Below, in pieces: positions 1 through 13,789 of a DNA stretch of 64,000 nucleotides. The stretch's first letter is position 1, and every line of letters starts with the position of its first letter. Under the pieces are notes generated by a model that ran no database searches, was not told the DNA's origin, and saw only the letters and a program-made list of their open reading frames with translations. The translations under genes and the position numbers were made by a program. This stretch comes from Epinephelus fuscoguttatus (Eukaryota > Chordata > Actinopteri > Perciformes > Serranidae). The DNA lies in the NCBI RefSeq assembly GCF_011397635.1, contig NC_064759.1, forward strand, positions 21,724,428 to 21,788,427, given 5' to 3'.

Positions 1-565
1 TGTCCAGCGAAAAGGAGGATTTTAATCAAATCAAGAATTCATATAATCACAATCAACCTTATTGGCCAGGTATGTGTACACATACTGTACAAGGCATTTT
101 GGTTTTTGCATATAGCAAAGTAATTAATATTTACACGTTTGTATCTGAGCTGAATTAAACAAACTCTGTCATTAAGTGCTTTAATGTGTGTATTTACGTA
201 AATGTAAAGATGCATATTTGAATAGCTGCTGCCATGTGGAGTGAAGCTGCTGACATAACTGTGATGATGCTAAAAATGAAAATGATATCAGTTTTATTTT
301 AACTGTTAGAAAGGAATGCTAAAGATCTGCTTATGAAGAAAGACCACTATTAATATATATTTTTTTGTATTTTCATTAAATTTAAATATGGCTGACTCTA
401 TTTGGACGTGTTGTTATTATGAATCGAGGAGGAAATTTACGAGCAGGAGAGCTCAGATAGGAATGTTCCATTCAAGGTTTGGTTTAGTATTCATGAATGC
501 TTAACTGGGACAATTGAGTTCTTCCACATGGCCTTTCCAGTGATTCCGGACTGCTTTAGCCAAGG

Positions 566-568
<3 letters not shown>

Positions 569-613
<45 letters not shown>
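569..613. repeat. (CA)n microsatellite
   Basis: An uninterrupted CA dinucleotide run of about 22 units, visible directly. It is likely length-polymorphic. Confidence 0.97.
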
Positions 614-614
<1 letters not shown>

Positions 615-1267
615 ACTCAGTCTGCTGCCAGCCACAGCCTTTTTGCATAGCAGGAAAATGAAACTACGCTTATTTGCATCCAGAATCTGAGAGCCAAGTT
701 TCCATTGACAACATGCCACTGCGGTGCATTTGTGTTCTCGTTTCGATGTCTAATAGACAAGGGTGTCTATTGAAATGTGTTTTATTATCTCAGTACGATA
801 TGAAGAGGAGCATCATCGCCAAGTTTCGACACAGTGAAGTCTGCTTCTGGGTGTCCAGATGTTCTCTGCGTGCTGCTCTCAGCGTGCGTTTAACAGCTCA
901 CCAGCCAGTAAGACAGGTTTGTTTGGGAGTGTCGGCCTGTGACTCAGCCACATGCCTCTGCCGGAGAAATGCGCTCATGTGATAGTATGCTGTATGATGG
1001 TGCTGGACCGATCACAAGCTTTCAAGAGCCAGTGTCAAAATATTTCTGTTGAACTGTTTTTAAGTGAATCTAACTATTCCCCTGCAGCTTTTTACTCTCG
1101 CCAGGATTAAAAGGAGCGCTGGACTGATAATGCACACTATTTTGTCTCGGGGAATACCCTCACCATGTGAAAACAATTCGACCCAGGATATTTCTGCCTC
1201 TGCTGTCAAGATTCTGACCATTCTTTTTTCCCTATATTAACTGAATCCCACACCTTTATGGAGTAAG

Positions 1268-1630
1268 CCTTTAAAGGTATACTGTGCAAGCATTGTTGGC
1301 TACTGCTTGTAAACACAGCATTCAAACTCGGCCTCTCCCTACAATGTTTGTACGTACACTGCTTTGAGCTTAAAATTTGCTGCGATGGAAAAGGCACCTA
1401 CCTGTCCAACAGGAAACATGCCCTTCCTCTCCTTTGGTGCCCGCCAGCAAAAGTGAAAGCCAACCTCAGATTCACTCTCATTTTCAACAAGTACCGTCTG
1501 CTTGGTGTTTTCTATATTTGCGTTTATTTTGGTGCTGTGTTCATGATTTTCATAGCTTCCTCTTAGCTGCATGCTACTACTGTACCTGGTTGCTACCTCT
1601 TTATAAGGTCCTAACTTCACCTGCATGCTG
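1268..1630. repeat. Dispersed repeat, family A copy 1
   Basis: This segment resembles 23433-24075. Both begin with a CTTTAAA(A/G)GTATACT-like end, share an internal block around AAGTGAAAGCCAACC, and finish with a TGCTACCT...CACCTGCA block. The shared order of blocks at two distant loci marks a dispersed element, probably a non-autonomous transposon. I cannot name the family. Confidence 0.6.
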
Positions 1631-2109
1631 TTTGTAGCTTAGGGAAACGCACCTATAAATGTCCTCAACATACTTCTAAGACCATTACAGTGAAACTTTA
1701 AATGTTTCACAGCAACTCATTAAATTCTACCGAATGGACTGAGAACTCTTATATTACCATAACCTACAGTACCATGCAACCCTTTCACGTATCTTGGTCA
1801 CTACAGTGGACAGCTATTTAAAAGCCATTTGCTTGTATATGCATAGGTTTTGATACTGTAGTTGCATGCAAGGGTGTTTCAGACCCAGAGCTGACTTGCT
1901 TTAGTCTGAATCAGGGATTCATTTTGTTAGTGTTCGTGTTCTCACGGCAGCATTTACAAGCGGACCAGGTAAAATGCCTTGTGTGACAAAGCTGCTCTTG
2001 ATTGGTCAGAATTACCATGTGGGAAAAATCCAGGAAGTAAACAAAACGTAGAAGAAGAGTACACTTGCAAGATAAATGCGACACTTTCTAATGTCATAAT
2101 GGAGGGACA

Positions 2110-2290
2110 ACTACGCAGGTTGATTTTTTGGTTCGGATCGAGGTCGGAACACGTTCTCACCACAAACAAACCGCACCAGAGTTTGTTTGTAATCGGACTC
2201 TTCAAGAAGGTCTCGGTCCAGTTGTTTTGGTGTGCACCTGAGTGTGATTGCTGTGTTCACAACTGCCTAAACGAACCACACTTAGGGGGC
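2110..2290. repeat. Dispersed repeat related to 6320-6500
   Basis: Shares motifs such as AACCGCACCAG and a CGGAC/GGTCC-rich arrangement with the segment near 6320-6500. Probably a fragment of a non-autonomous DNA transposon. Exact ends are not visible. Confidence 0.4.
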
Positions 2291-5200
2291 AATGAACTTG
2301 AGATTGATTGAAACCAAGATGGCTGACGGAAAGCTAGAAACGTCGTGCAGCTCAATAATATCTTGCCCATCCTTTTATAATAGGAGCCCCTGGCAGGTTA
2401 ATAAAATCTGGTAACATCAACTAACAAGGAGTAATACGGCTGATAAATTTTCTAAGTGCTGACTTTATGTTGTGAGGAAATTACAATTAATCATCTGTCC
2501 ACTAACCTAGGCATCATGCATCGCTGGCTATATTTCAACTGCAATAAAAACTATTACTGCAACTTTGTTGTTCTTGAAAACACCTCATCTGCAGTGACTT
2601 TTTGGCTGTAAATCAATTGATTTATGAGAATGTAATGTTCAGTTTTTTGTTATTTTTGCAGAAAATGTTCATTGAAAGAATTATATAGTTCAACAGGGAA
2701 GGTGTGTGGTAAATTGAAGACTTAAACACATGCTGTCCCACTGAGTGGATGTGGAAAAACTCCTTGAAAAATGCATTTCACAATTTTTGTCATGCCTTAA
2801 GAGCGATAGAAACACTCATGACTGAGGCAGTAATAATTCATGCATGAAAGGGTTAAGAAACTCAAGAATACATGTAGATTATCTTAGAAGAACATTACCA
2901 GACAACTGAATTGTGCATTCTATGTCCATTTTAATAGTTAGGGAGGATCCACCATCATAGAAATGGACTGATTGTTAACTAATAAACAAGGGTGTGTCGA
3001 TCTGACACGCTGCACTGCAGTGATACTGACAGCTCCGTCTGCCATGATAGAACCAATCCACATTAAATACAAACCCTCTATTATCACAGTTTTTAGAGCA
3101 GCAATCTCTTATGTTTCAAAACATAAAAATCATTCTAATGACTTTTACACAGTGAGGTATGCAGATTTTAAATTTCGGAAAGAGCACTGTCACTAGATCA
3201 GTATCTGGTATCTGCAGAGTTGACGTATTGGTGTCAGGAGAGAAGGCTTGGATCAGTGCACACAGTACATGAGCCCGATGTATTTAATTGGATCCAGTTC
3301 CTTTCAGCTGCACTTGTTATTGTTATTTGGGTGGGTCATTACATGAACATCTTTTATGTTTTGTCCGTGAGATGCCTGCAAGGTTTCAGAATCCTCAAAA
3401 GAGGCACAGCAACTTGGCTTTAAAGACAGACTTGTTTAAGAATAAAAGAAAGTGTCGGCTGGAGAAAAGGTTATCTGTCGGTGGGTGTTGGCTGGTCACA
3501 TGCAAGTTAATACTGTCAACACACACACGCACTCGTACACACCATCTACCAGCTGTCTCTGTCAGCACTTGAGACAAACAACATGATTTAGACAGCCTCT
3601 GCCTCACCTTGCGTCCCCGCCGACAGACAACTGCATTGTCTTTTTATTCAAAACAGGAGGTGTGTGTGACCGTTGTCACCGTCAAGCTGAAGATATGTTG
3701 CTTCAGAGACACGGTGCTTTCTACGTAAAATGGTCCCATTCTCTCGGTCCTGTTTTGCTGCTGGGAAGCGAAGGTGCCAGCTGTTCTTTCACCCACTCTG
3801 TGTCACCCATCTGCCAGCCCCCTTTCAGTCTCTCCCTCAGCCCACTTAAACTGTGCCACCATGAACCTGCTGCCCATTCTCTCTCACACCGTCCACATGT
3901 CACAGGAGAGAATCTATTACACTATCAGCTCATTCAGAAAGAGCTGTAAAGAGGCCAGTCAGGGTGATAAAGCCCTCACAGTGAAGTGTAGATCCTGCCC
4001 AACAGACCCTAAAGAAAATACTCTATAGGGTATATAAGTGTACCTCTATACTCAGTATTCAGCCCAGAGTCGTCTTGTTTAAATTGTTTTTATCTCCTAT
4101 AATGTCATTAAGAAATTCAGACTATTACTAACAGGAATTCACATTGCTGTGGTACTAGGTGGTAAACACAGTAACTGTCTAATACTTTACGGTATTTTAA
4201 TCTCTACTGGGATCACTGTAAGGCTGCTGTAAGGACTTACACTGTTACTCACATAGGTACATAAGGTAGTCTCAGTCATCCAGGTCATGGGATTTCTAAT
4301 AGCCACATTGCCTTGATGGTTGTCGAATATCTAATTGTATGTTTTTGCCACTACAATATTCTGCCATGACTGTTGGTGAGTTTGTTGTGTTCTATAGCAG
4401 CACTTTATCATATTTTTTTTAATCTCTGTTGCAGTGGTTCCCAACCGGAAAATGGGCTGAAACATCCCTTTCCTCACATTTAGAAAGATGCTTTAGTCTC
4501 TGCCCTCTCATTTTCAATTGAATTCCCTGTTTGCACACCAAGAAGCAACACACATATTTTCTCACATATTAAAGTTTTTTTAAAGAAAGCCTGATTTTCT
4601 CTGATTCTCTAATTTTATTGTTTTGTCTGATGAGACCTTGGCTGTGTCCGAAACAAACTCCTCATCCATTTTATTTCAGTGCCCAAATTCTCAGTGTGTA
4701 AATGTATCCACTGTATAGCATCCTAACAAACTCGCATGACAGAAGGAAAGACCTTCTGCTAACACTCCCACAATGCAATGCACCACAGTTTATAAATGTG
4801 AAAATCACTCTTGTGCAACTCTGCAGCTGCACTAATGACACAAAATGACACTGATTCATAAGTGTTAGAAATCTAATTTAAGTGCCCATTGTAGAGTAAA
4901 CTACTCAGTGGTTATCATAGAAGGAGTGGTGAATGAGTGCATGAGGGAATGATTGTGGACGTGGCCTCTTCTCGGAGGTGTAGATCCCCCCACCTACAAC
5001 CTGTGCAAACATGTAATCAGCCAGAATAACTGAAAACACCTGTCGGGGGTTTGTGTGTAGGATTTGAAAATCTCCAACGTTGGCACTCTCCAGTGGTAGT
5101 ATCAGAAACACATGCTGATAACTGAGCCACAAGTGTTAACACTGATTTTACTTTACTTTACATTCTCCTCTGGCACATGCCGAGGGGCTCTAAGCCAGAA

Positions 5201-6319
5201 CCTCTGTGCAGATGCTTTGTATATTTCACAATGCAGAGCAGAACAACTTAAAGACCTGAAAAACAAGAAATTCTAAACATTCACATTGAGTTTGTCACAA
5301 GAAAGATCCAAACATATAGCACCTTCAGAGGGAGTGTTCAGACCCTCAGGGTTTCTCCCTAGGACGTATGAAACAGGTCTGGAAAGTCTCCAAGGACTTT
5401 CAGTGTTGAGGACTAGTGAACTACATGTCATTAAACCCGTAGTTTAACTACATTGTGCAGTAGCTTGCTGGTAGTTTCTACAGTAACACAGAATTGACAG
5501 ACCCCAAACTGGCTCTAATTAGGGCCAGTCTTGTTCTGTGCTATTGTAGAAACATAGTGGTGCGACACGGCGAACTCCGTAGACGAGCACCCAATCCCTG
5601 TGTAGACTTAGTGATTCAACATTTTTTGCGCATATGTGAAGACTCGAAGAGGACTCAGCCCCCTCTAAAGTGAACCGAACTCAGACCACCTCCCAAGGTG
5701 GCCCTCTAAATATCATGCTATTGCACTTTGACGCCTGAAAAAACAGTTGACACCACATCGGCCTGAAATGCCTGCAAGGACGCAGGACCAGGAATGGTTT
5801 GGTCCATGGAAGATACTGCACGTCTTCAAATGTGGAATGCAGAATACATCAAATAGCAACAGTCTACAGCACAGAGAAACATGAAGGCTTTCCTCCAATT
5901 TTAAGTTCATCTGAAAACGAGGGGCTTAATAACCACACTGCAGGGTCAGGTCAAAGTAAAAAAAAAAGAACCAAACCGCCTGGACAACATCACGCAGTTG
6001 CAACAGCTGCTCGTTTGGGAGCGGTATTGCCAGAAACGACCACTGACCAGGAAGAAAAAAAAAGCATGAGGAAGGAGAAAACCCAGCTCATGGATTGGCC
6101 AGGACCAAAAACGGAAACCCATCTCCTGCAGTCGGCTTGGTCACCACGAGACCTTTTCCAATTTTTTCTTCTTTTTTTTTTTTATTATTATTTTTTTTTA
6201 CCTCTGCTTCTCCCAGTTCACGCTGTTGGCTTTGTTTTTTTTCTTCTACCCAGAATGCACTGTGCTTTACGTCACTTCCTCACTTTGGATCACTTCCTGT
6301 CTTTGGTAAGCTGGATAGT

Positions 6320-6500
6320 CCGTTTGCATTTCCGACTGTAAGCGAACCGCACCAGGGATCACTTGCAAGTGAACTGAGACCCCCAGTTTTCAAGCGGACT
6401 AGGGTTCGAATGAGCGTTCACACCACTCCAAACGAACCCAACTATCCGTGGAAGCGGACCAGGGTTCGTTTAAAGCGGACCAAATAGCGCCAGTGTGAAT
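6320..6500. repeat. Dispersed repeat related to 2110-2290
   Basis: Contains repeated GCGGACCAGGGTTCG-like motifs in both orientations, as in the terminal region of an inverted-repeat DNA element. The open frame across this stretch is repeat-derived and is not called as a gene. Confidence 0.4.
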
Positions 6501-6989
6501 GCGTCCTAAGAGGACTGAGTTTGGTGTGTTTAAAAAGGTCTATGTGTGAAACACCCTAAAGCCATGTGATGGGATTCTTCACCTATGTGTGGTCACTGAC
6601 AGTTTAGGATTGTACCAACTGACTTTTGTTGTCTTAACATGTGAAAACATTAAAAGTAATGGCACTGACCTCGAGTTCTCCTGGTCTACTCTGACCTATA
6701 AGTTCAGTCTCCCACTACATCGCTATGATATTAAAGCATTCCCATGGGAGCTTGTCATGAAAAGTATTTAAGTGGCCTTTTACTCCACAGCGCACTGGCA
6801 GTGTGCCTGGATGCCTCTTTAGCTGAGCCACTCCACAATGAGAAAGCCCTGTCAGTTCCCAGAATAGAAGTCCCATTTCGGTGCAGGACTTGAACGGGAC
6901 TGTGGCTGTTTGTACAGCGCAGGAACCGGCGGTGAAGTGAAGTTTGCGTTTACTCAACGTGGACACGGTATTTTCTTTCATTGACGCCT

Positions 6990-7379
6990 CCAACATCAAA
7001 CACTGTTAATAATCGGCCCCCGCCTCCGTCGTCGCCCTGCTCCGCGTGCGCTCAGTCCAGTCTCACCTGTTGACGCCGACACAAGCACCGCGCCGTCACT
7101 TTCCTCCCGGGGAGGAATTCACTCACACCAGGTGGACATAAAACAACCCAGCGGAGAAATAACGTGTGTGTGAGTTCACAGCAAACAGTCGGTGAGCTCG
7201 GAGGAACTTAACTCGGTGCTGGAGTGTGTGTGAAAGTGAAAGCGCTTTAAAAGTTTGCCGAAGTGACGTTTCGCTTGTTTTTTTTTTAGCCCTCTATTTA
7301 ATTTCACCCGGCTCTACCACTATGTTACACACCGGAGGAGACACAACTGTTGCTGTTTAAGTTGGAGCACGTTTTCCAG
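6990..7379 (+). promoter_or_regulatory. CpG-rich promoter region of the PHLDB-family gene
   Basis: The AT-rich flank changes abruptly to GC-rich, CpG-dense sequence at about 7010-7130, just upstream of a clean splice donor at 7380. No TATA box is obvious. CpG-island promoters of this type are usual for broadly expressed vertebrate genes. The start site itself cannot be placed from sequence alone. Confidence 0.6.
7150..7379 (+). other. Probable 5' UTR exon 1 of phldb3
   Basis: The segment follows the CpG-rich promoter and ends in a strong donor (TTCCAG|GTAAGA, exon end 7379). It has no in-frame start that joins the first coding exon, so it is read as a non-coding leader exon. The 5' boundary is approximate. 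If joined, it supplies a G at position -3 of the first ATG in exon 2. Confidence 0.5.
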
Positions 7380-8687
7380 GTAAGACACACTGTTTGCTTT
7401 AATTCCTGTGTTCTTTTTACCATGTCAGCAGAAACCTTCACATAACTCACACAAAGCTCGTGTAGTTCCTGTTGTAAAGTCCCACACAGACAAAATGTTT
7501 CAGTATGTGTCACTGACTTGGGAAAGTTAGGAGTCCCTGTCTGCCGCAGACTACACCAACATCTACTTTTAATCCCTGTGCACCCACAACAAAAGAGGAA
7601 TTAATGCAGCTTCCTGATGTAGACTGCGTTCACAAAGCAAAACTACCTGCATGTTTGAAACTTCTGCTGTGACTGCACATTGATTCACATTCACTGTTTG
7701 CCTATTTTTTAGCCTGCACAGACCTGAATAATAAACATTATTCACTCCTTATCTGTGGATTCATCACTGTAACTTTCTCCGAGCTAAACTGCTGCTCCCC
7801 TGTCAAACTCCTATCCCATGACAATAACTCTGGCTTACATAAATTCCCCCTTTGTTTGCAATGACCCTGAGATATCTTCGCTTTTATCCTTCCATCAGCA
7901 CGCAGGGTAAACACAGTGGGTGGGAGTGTAGGTTCAGGGTGGATTGTGAGGAGAGATTGCCTTGGGTCGGTAGGGTTTCCAGTCAGGGGAGTTCTGCCTG
8001 TAGTTGTTGTCTGTGTCACACACACACACACTCACCTTGTTTTGACTGGCCTTGGACAAATCTGTGTCTGAGCCCTGCATCCCAGGCTGACATTAATGGA
8101 TCACTCTTTTCTTGCATCACAGTTACCATAGATTTACTCAGGCCTGAGGAATCTCTCGTCAGTGCGGTTGAACTGGTGCTAACGCCAGGAGTTGCACACG
8201 TAGCAGGATGGGGCTTTAATCAGTGCCCCAAGAGATTTTCTCACAGTGTAAATGAATTTATGCATTTGCTTTTTCTATCTGACATTTTCTAACGTTAAAA
8301 GCCTAATTAAAGCCTACAGGTAGATGTACATAAGGCTTTAAGGAACTTTCTCACACCTTTCAGTGATGCTCAGTGCATTTGAGTAGCACTGCAGCTAATG
8401 AGGCCTTTTTCATAGCTGATGTTACTAATAACATCAATAATGGCTCTCCCAGTTTCCCAGTAATCCATGACACTTAGCCAGTATGCATAAAACCGTGAAA
8501 TGGCTTTTCATTTTTGAGTCAGTGTATCACTTTTCCTCTGATAATCTCCCATCACAGTGTCCCAAAGCTTCAAGTCTTTGAGTTGCATCTTTAGTGCGAC
8601 CAGCAGTGCAAAACAAAAAGACACTTAATGATATAAAGCTGAGGAGAGCAGCAAATGGTCAGATGCTGATAATAATAATGATAATAA

Positions 8688-9185
8688 ACTTTATTTATAT
8701 AGCACCTTTTATACAAGAAAAGCAGCGCATAGTTGTATAAGCGTAGTATAAGCACTGAAGCACATGAAAGTAGACATAATGGACATAAAAAAAGACAAAG
8801 CAATTCAATATAAATGACATTTAAAACATGTATTAACTGATTCATAAAATCAAGTAAGATTTTAAAAGAGTTGCAGCAGCATGAAGCGTAAAATGGAAAG
8901 TAAATGTGTACAAAGAAAGAGCTTCAGACCTGTATCAGGAAGTCAGAGCTAGTTAAAGGCTAAAGTGAACAGATATGTTTTTAGCTTTCTTCTCCTCAGG
9001 TAGTGTGTTACGTAGCTTTGGCGGGAAATTGACAAAGGCTGCATCCTTGATCTTCTTCTGGCTGTTGCTGGAACCTCCAATAAACCAGCAACAGTTGATC
9101 ACAGTGTTCTTGGAGGCAAATAGTTAACAATGGAGTTAGCAGCAATGTAGCTCAGTCCCAGGCTATGTAGGGCTTTCATGAATGA
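8688..9185. repeat. Dispersed retroelement-like repeat
   Basis: Starts with AATAAACTTTATTTATATAGCACC, a phrase I recognise from interspersed repeats in many fish genomes. It continues into sequence mentioning no intact reading frame. Family and orientation are uncertain. Confidence 0.45.
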
Positions 9186-11330
9186 TTGGTATTTCTAGCC
9201 TTCTTACTATCATTGCTTCTGATGAATTGCTATTTACAAAGTTATAATCTTCCGCGGTACATTTCAGGAGCCACTTTGTGAAGAAGCATTGTCTTTTTTA
9301 ATTTTTGATGCCCTGCTTTGCTTCAGTTTGTGTCCCACATCTGACTCGCTGCATGTTGTTTAAAGTGAGAATAAAACACTGAAGTGGGACAAGATGTTGA
9401 TTTGCACCATTTAATGTGAGATATGCTGTGGCAGCGTTTGATTGTGGTCACATGAGGCTCCCCGAATTAGGGATAGATATCCAAACTCAGGGCTTTTTTT
9501 AATTTTGTTTTTATAGACCATTTAACTGGATTTGCCCATAGCCCAGAGTGTCAAACTCTACTGAAAGCTGGCATCAAATGTCTGGTCAGAGTTGTACTGG
9601 TGTTTTCTTATTTCTTTGATGAAACAGCATCTGCTTTGAATCCTGATTTTTTTTTTTTTGTTTTGTTTTGTTTTGTTTGACATTTTAGATGACCTTACAT
9701 ATTGTTCACGCAAAGTTCTGGTATGGCTGCTCATGTCCAGACAGGATTTAACATTTGAGAAAGTTGGCTTTGTTTCTTGAATCATAGAGAGTTTAAATCC
9801 TGCAGAGCATGGTATTTAAAAGCAGTATTTTGGCACTGATAAAGAAATGTGGGTATTTGGCTTTGCTATTTGTGGTGCTGGAGCTGGAATGTCCTGAAGT
9901 GTACAACTGATGATCGATATTGCTGAAAAATCTTCTACACATAAAGCAGCTATTGTAGTCACAGCACAACATTTTACTCTGGCATCACTTCATCAACCAA
10001 TTTTCCACAGGAATGTAGAAAAATACACCACAAAACAACAAAATGAGCCCAGAACTGTCCAGTAGCCCAGTACCAACAGCTTCTTTCTTAAACTGAAGTG
10101 CTTGTAAGTGTTGTAGATTGTTTTCCTTTAATAGTCACTGTCACATACAGTTAGTTAGCAGGTTGATTCAGAGCACATAAGCATATGTTGTTGGTATTTT
10201 CTTGCATGTGACACTGAGCATCTGTCTGCATCAGTTGTTTTGTCAAATGTGTTGCCACCCAGGTGTCAGGCAGGGTTTGTCACTTCTCGCAGTGACAGTT
10301 GGGCGACAGCCAAAACTCCCTCCTCTCACCTGCTTTTCCTGCTCATGAACTTGTCCTGTGACGACAGCTTCCTGGTCCTTGGTGCCAAGCCAGCAGGATC
10401 CACATGCAGCAGGTCCAGAGGTCGCTGCTGGGTAGCCCACAACGTTTCATCTGTCAAATGACAGCGTGCTCTTTCCCCTAATGTGAGGTCCATAAAAATG
10501 TCAAGATCTTATCCTATTTAAGGAAGCAGGACTCGTGCAACATTTTAATGTGTAAAGGTTGACGTAATACACACATGCAGAGGCGTAGCTGTTGCAGCCA
10601 TTATTTCCCCTTTCTTACAATCTAGAATAAACCAATTAGTGTTCTGTAACAAAAGCAGAAGGTTTTCCAACCAAATTTCAGTCTTATAAAAAGAAAGCAA
10701 GACATTATGTGATTTTTCTTTGGTTTGAGCCAAAGCGTGGCCGGGCCAGAGCAAGGAAGTGGCAAAAAAAATAGGGACTTCAGTGTCTAAGTTTTGATAA
10801 TAAAAACAGGAAAATTACTTATGCTCTGTGGAAACATTGTGAGCATGAGATACTAATGTAATGATGTCAGCCCTGCTATTGAAGACAGAGTTTTAAAGAC
10901 TGGAGATTTGGTCTGTTTGGTTGAAGCCACAGCCTGTAATTGTGGCCAATAAAAAAGAATATGTGACTTCCTAGTACTGTAGTTCACAAGACATAATAGC
11001 TGGTTTTGGTCTAAAGCCTGCTGCAGATGAGAGGACACTGCTTACAGTAGCTAAAGAGGCATTTTATCATCTGGATCATAGATGCCCCTCTGCTCTGTGT
11101 CATGCCACTGTGATCAAGTCAATGCAACACTTGTAGAGTACAGTAGAATGAATGCATGCTGTGGTGAGCAGGACTGATTTCACAACCTGCTAATCCTCTG
11201 AAAATATTTGAGTCTGTCAACATGACAGTCAGGTGAAGTGGAGGTTTAGAGTTTTATTTTTCAGTCCTTTCAAAGTCTGCAACCAGGAGAAGGTCTGGAT
11301 TTGGTCAGCGCAAGATTTATTCAGTTGCAC

Positions 11331-11838
11331 TAGGGCTGGGTTAAAGTGATCGATTTATCCGATTCAAATCAATCTCCATTTGAATGACCCCATATGGATT
11401 CATAAATTCCAAGATCGATTTTTTTAATATACACTTTTTCCCATAGATGTGTGAAGCTTTAACCACTTTAATCTCGTGGGTAGTAAACGGGCTGCGGCAC
11501 TAAATTATTACCAACCCAGGTCTTGAGAAGCTCCGACATTACCGATTCTTTTATCTGTAACTGTAAGCTTACTTTTATTATGTTTTGGTGTAATTTATTA
11601 TCATGTTGCAGCAGTTGTTATTTTTTATGTCAATAATTCCTAAAATTCCTATTGTAAAATGTACAGTATTAGTTCTCTGAGAATCACTGTCACATTCTAG
11701 CAAAACTTGGTATTGTAACTGAAATATCCTCAATGGATATCGGATTGAATCGTATTGAATCAGAAATTGAATCGAATGAGGACCCTGTGAATCAAAATTG
11801 AATCGATTCAGGAAATCAGTGGTGATACCCAGCCCTTA
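11331..11838. mobile_element. Non-autonomous DNA transposon (hAT-like MITE)
   Basis: Terminal inverted repeats are visible: TAGGGCTGGGT at the left end and ACCCAGCCCTTA at the right. Subterminal GATCGATTT/ATCGATTC-rich motifs are also inverted between the ends. There is no coding capacity, and I see no clear target-site duplication. The terminal sequence resembles hAT-type elements of fish, but the superfamily is an inference. Confidence 0.6.
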
Positions 11839-13398
11839 ACTGTACTGTTTGCAATCTTATAGACAGACGTGTAGGGTCATAAATCCTGACTGTGAACGAG
11901 CCAATATATCCCTGCACTCTGTCACTTTCTGTCCTTAGACCTTCATCAGGCAAAATCCATATAGGAGTTGTTTGCTTGTATGTGTTTTACCAAATGAATA
12001 AAGCAAGTACAAGTCATATACGGTGTGCCGGATTCAATGGAAAACAAATAGCCTTTCTCATATTGTGCTAAATTGGAAATTTTGCGTCAGCCCACAGAAC
12101 TAACATCACCTGTCTGCTGTTTGCACTATTTGTTCCAGTCAAAACTGGGTCAGTCCATCTGCGTCACTCAGACCTACTTGTTGCCACATTATTGTTTTAT
12201 TTAATTCTATAAAGAAACTCCATTGATATCTGTTAAACTGTAAGTTTAGCCATCGATTTATGTGGTCTGAGAGCAGCTAAGCACGACCTCTGTGGATTAA
12301 TTCAGCAGTGTGCACTGCCCCCCTTCTCACAGGGCACTTTTGCTCACATGCTCCATGTGTGACATGTTTTCCCCATACTGCCCTGGCATTGAATGCATAC
12401 TGACAGGCTGTAATCGACATTCACACCCACACAGAACATGCCACCGTCAGAGCTCTATTGTCCTGTGTGTTGCTGGTGGAATATAGCTGTTGTCAGTGTT
12501 GACTTTTTTCCTTTGAGCCACTCGCCAACACGGGGGTCCCGACAGGGACGGGGTCATTTCAGGGTGCTACTGTGTGTTACTTTCATCGTGTGGGAGCTAC
12601 AGTATGCTGTTTTCATTTTCAGTTGCAGATTAGTGTTTAACTTTAAATATACTTAGCACCAGTGAGGCAGACATACTGACAACATACTAACATAATCAAA
12701 AGACGGTAGTACAGTGGAACATAGGGACACTACAACACATATTGAAGGGCCACTCCCCTGGTTTTACACAGGAAGTTCAGCTCATGATGTCTTCTGTAGC
12801 TGTGGAGGAGTAATCCACAGATTTCACCCATCAAAATCTATTTACAGGTCTTTGGGAGTACTAGTGATTAAAGTTGTTTCAAGCCTTTTTTGGCTCTAGA
12901 AGGAGCTGTGTGATGTCTGAGACATTGCCTCTGGTGATGTCACTCAAGTCAGCGTTGGTTGGATCTGAAGACTTAAAGTTTGAAAATGAAAAAGCCCGCC
13001 CCTCATCTCTGCTTGAGGATAGCAGCTTAAGGTTGCAATATTCAACTGGGCCTATACAAAAAGTTATGAATGAATTTTTGATTGACTGTATCAGCATGTT
13101 GTGTGCGCACATCTCCCAATAAAGATGCAATCTCAAGCTATAAAATGTAAATTAATTAAAAAAAACCTTCACAGGAACCTATTCGTTGCCATTAGCGAGT
13201 GGGAATTATAAGTGTGACACATCAAAAGCCCTGCTTGGCAGCCAGTGTGAAGACTGATAATAATCAAAAGGAGAAAGCTGTGAGTGGGACGATGGATTGC
13301 TTAATTGTACGGAGCAAATTACAACAAAGCGGCAGAGAAAACGACCTACTACTGAAAGAAAAGAGAAAAAAACAGTGTCACGAAAGCTACCTGTCTTC

Positions 13399-13502
13399 AT
13401 GCATTCATTCATTCATTTTCTGTAACCGCTTATCCTGTTAGGGGTCGCAAGGGGGCTGGAGCCTATCCCAGCTGACACTGGGCAAGAGGCAGGGTACACC
13501 CT
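13399..13502 (-). mobile_element. SINE-like element fragment (3' part, reverse strand)
   Basis: Read on the minus strand it carries the block AGCTGGGATAGGCTCCAG followed by GGATAAGCGG and a short ATGA-repeat tail. This is the 3' part of the element seen complete at 33738-34112. Only the tail half is present, which fits 5' truncation during retrotransposition. Confidence 0.7.
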
Positions 13503-13789
13503 GGTAAGGTCTTATGTTGTGATAATACACGTTATAGAAGCTATTGTGCATGTATATAAATACAGGCGTGCCTTGAGATTGGCTTGAGCTTTGACGTGCT
13601 CTGGGCACAAAAAGTTTAAAAACCACTGGCCCAGTGGAGTAGTGGCATCCTGAGCAGAGAATGAAGTCATGTTCCCTCAGCGTGCGTGTTGATTTCCGAG
13701 CTTCTCTGTTCAGTGTTGTGGTACACAGTCCGGCTGTGCGTGCACATTGATGCGTCTGAGTCCCTTTGTGTGTGTCCCATTGGATAGCT

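Larger units (their letters stand above)
1..6989. other. Intergenic left flank, no gene seen
   Basis: I find no exon-like coding segment here on either strand. The open frames are short, low-complexity or run through recognisable repeats. The stretch holds a (CA)n microsatellite, a dispersed element around 1268-1630 that recurs near 23.4-24.1 kb, a repeat around 2110-2290 that resembles 6320-6500, a MITE-like fragment around 5530-5620, and poly-purine/pyrimidine tracts at 5960-6240. The last few hundred bases grade into the CpG-rich promoter of the PHLDB-family gene. Confidence 0.6.

Noticed and set aside
5799..6487. Two overlapping plus-strand open frames of 180 and 130 codons.
   Set aside because: They run through poly-Phe/Leu/Tyr low-complexity translations of T-rich tracts and a dispersed repeat. 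No domain, no splice context and no conservation signature.
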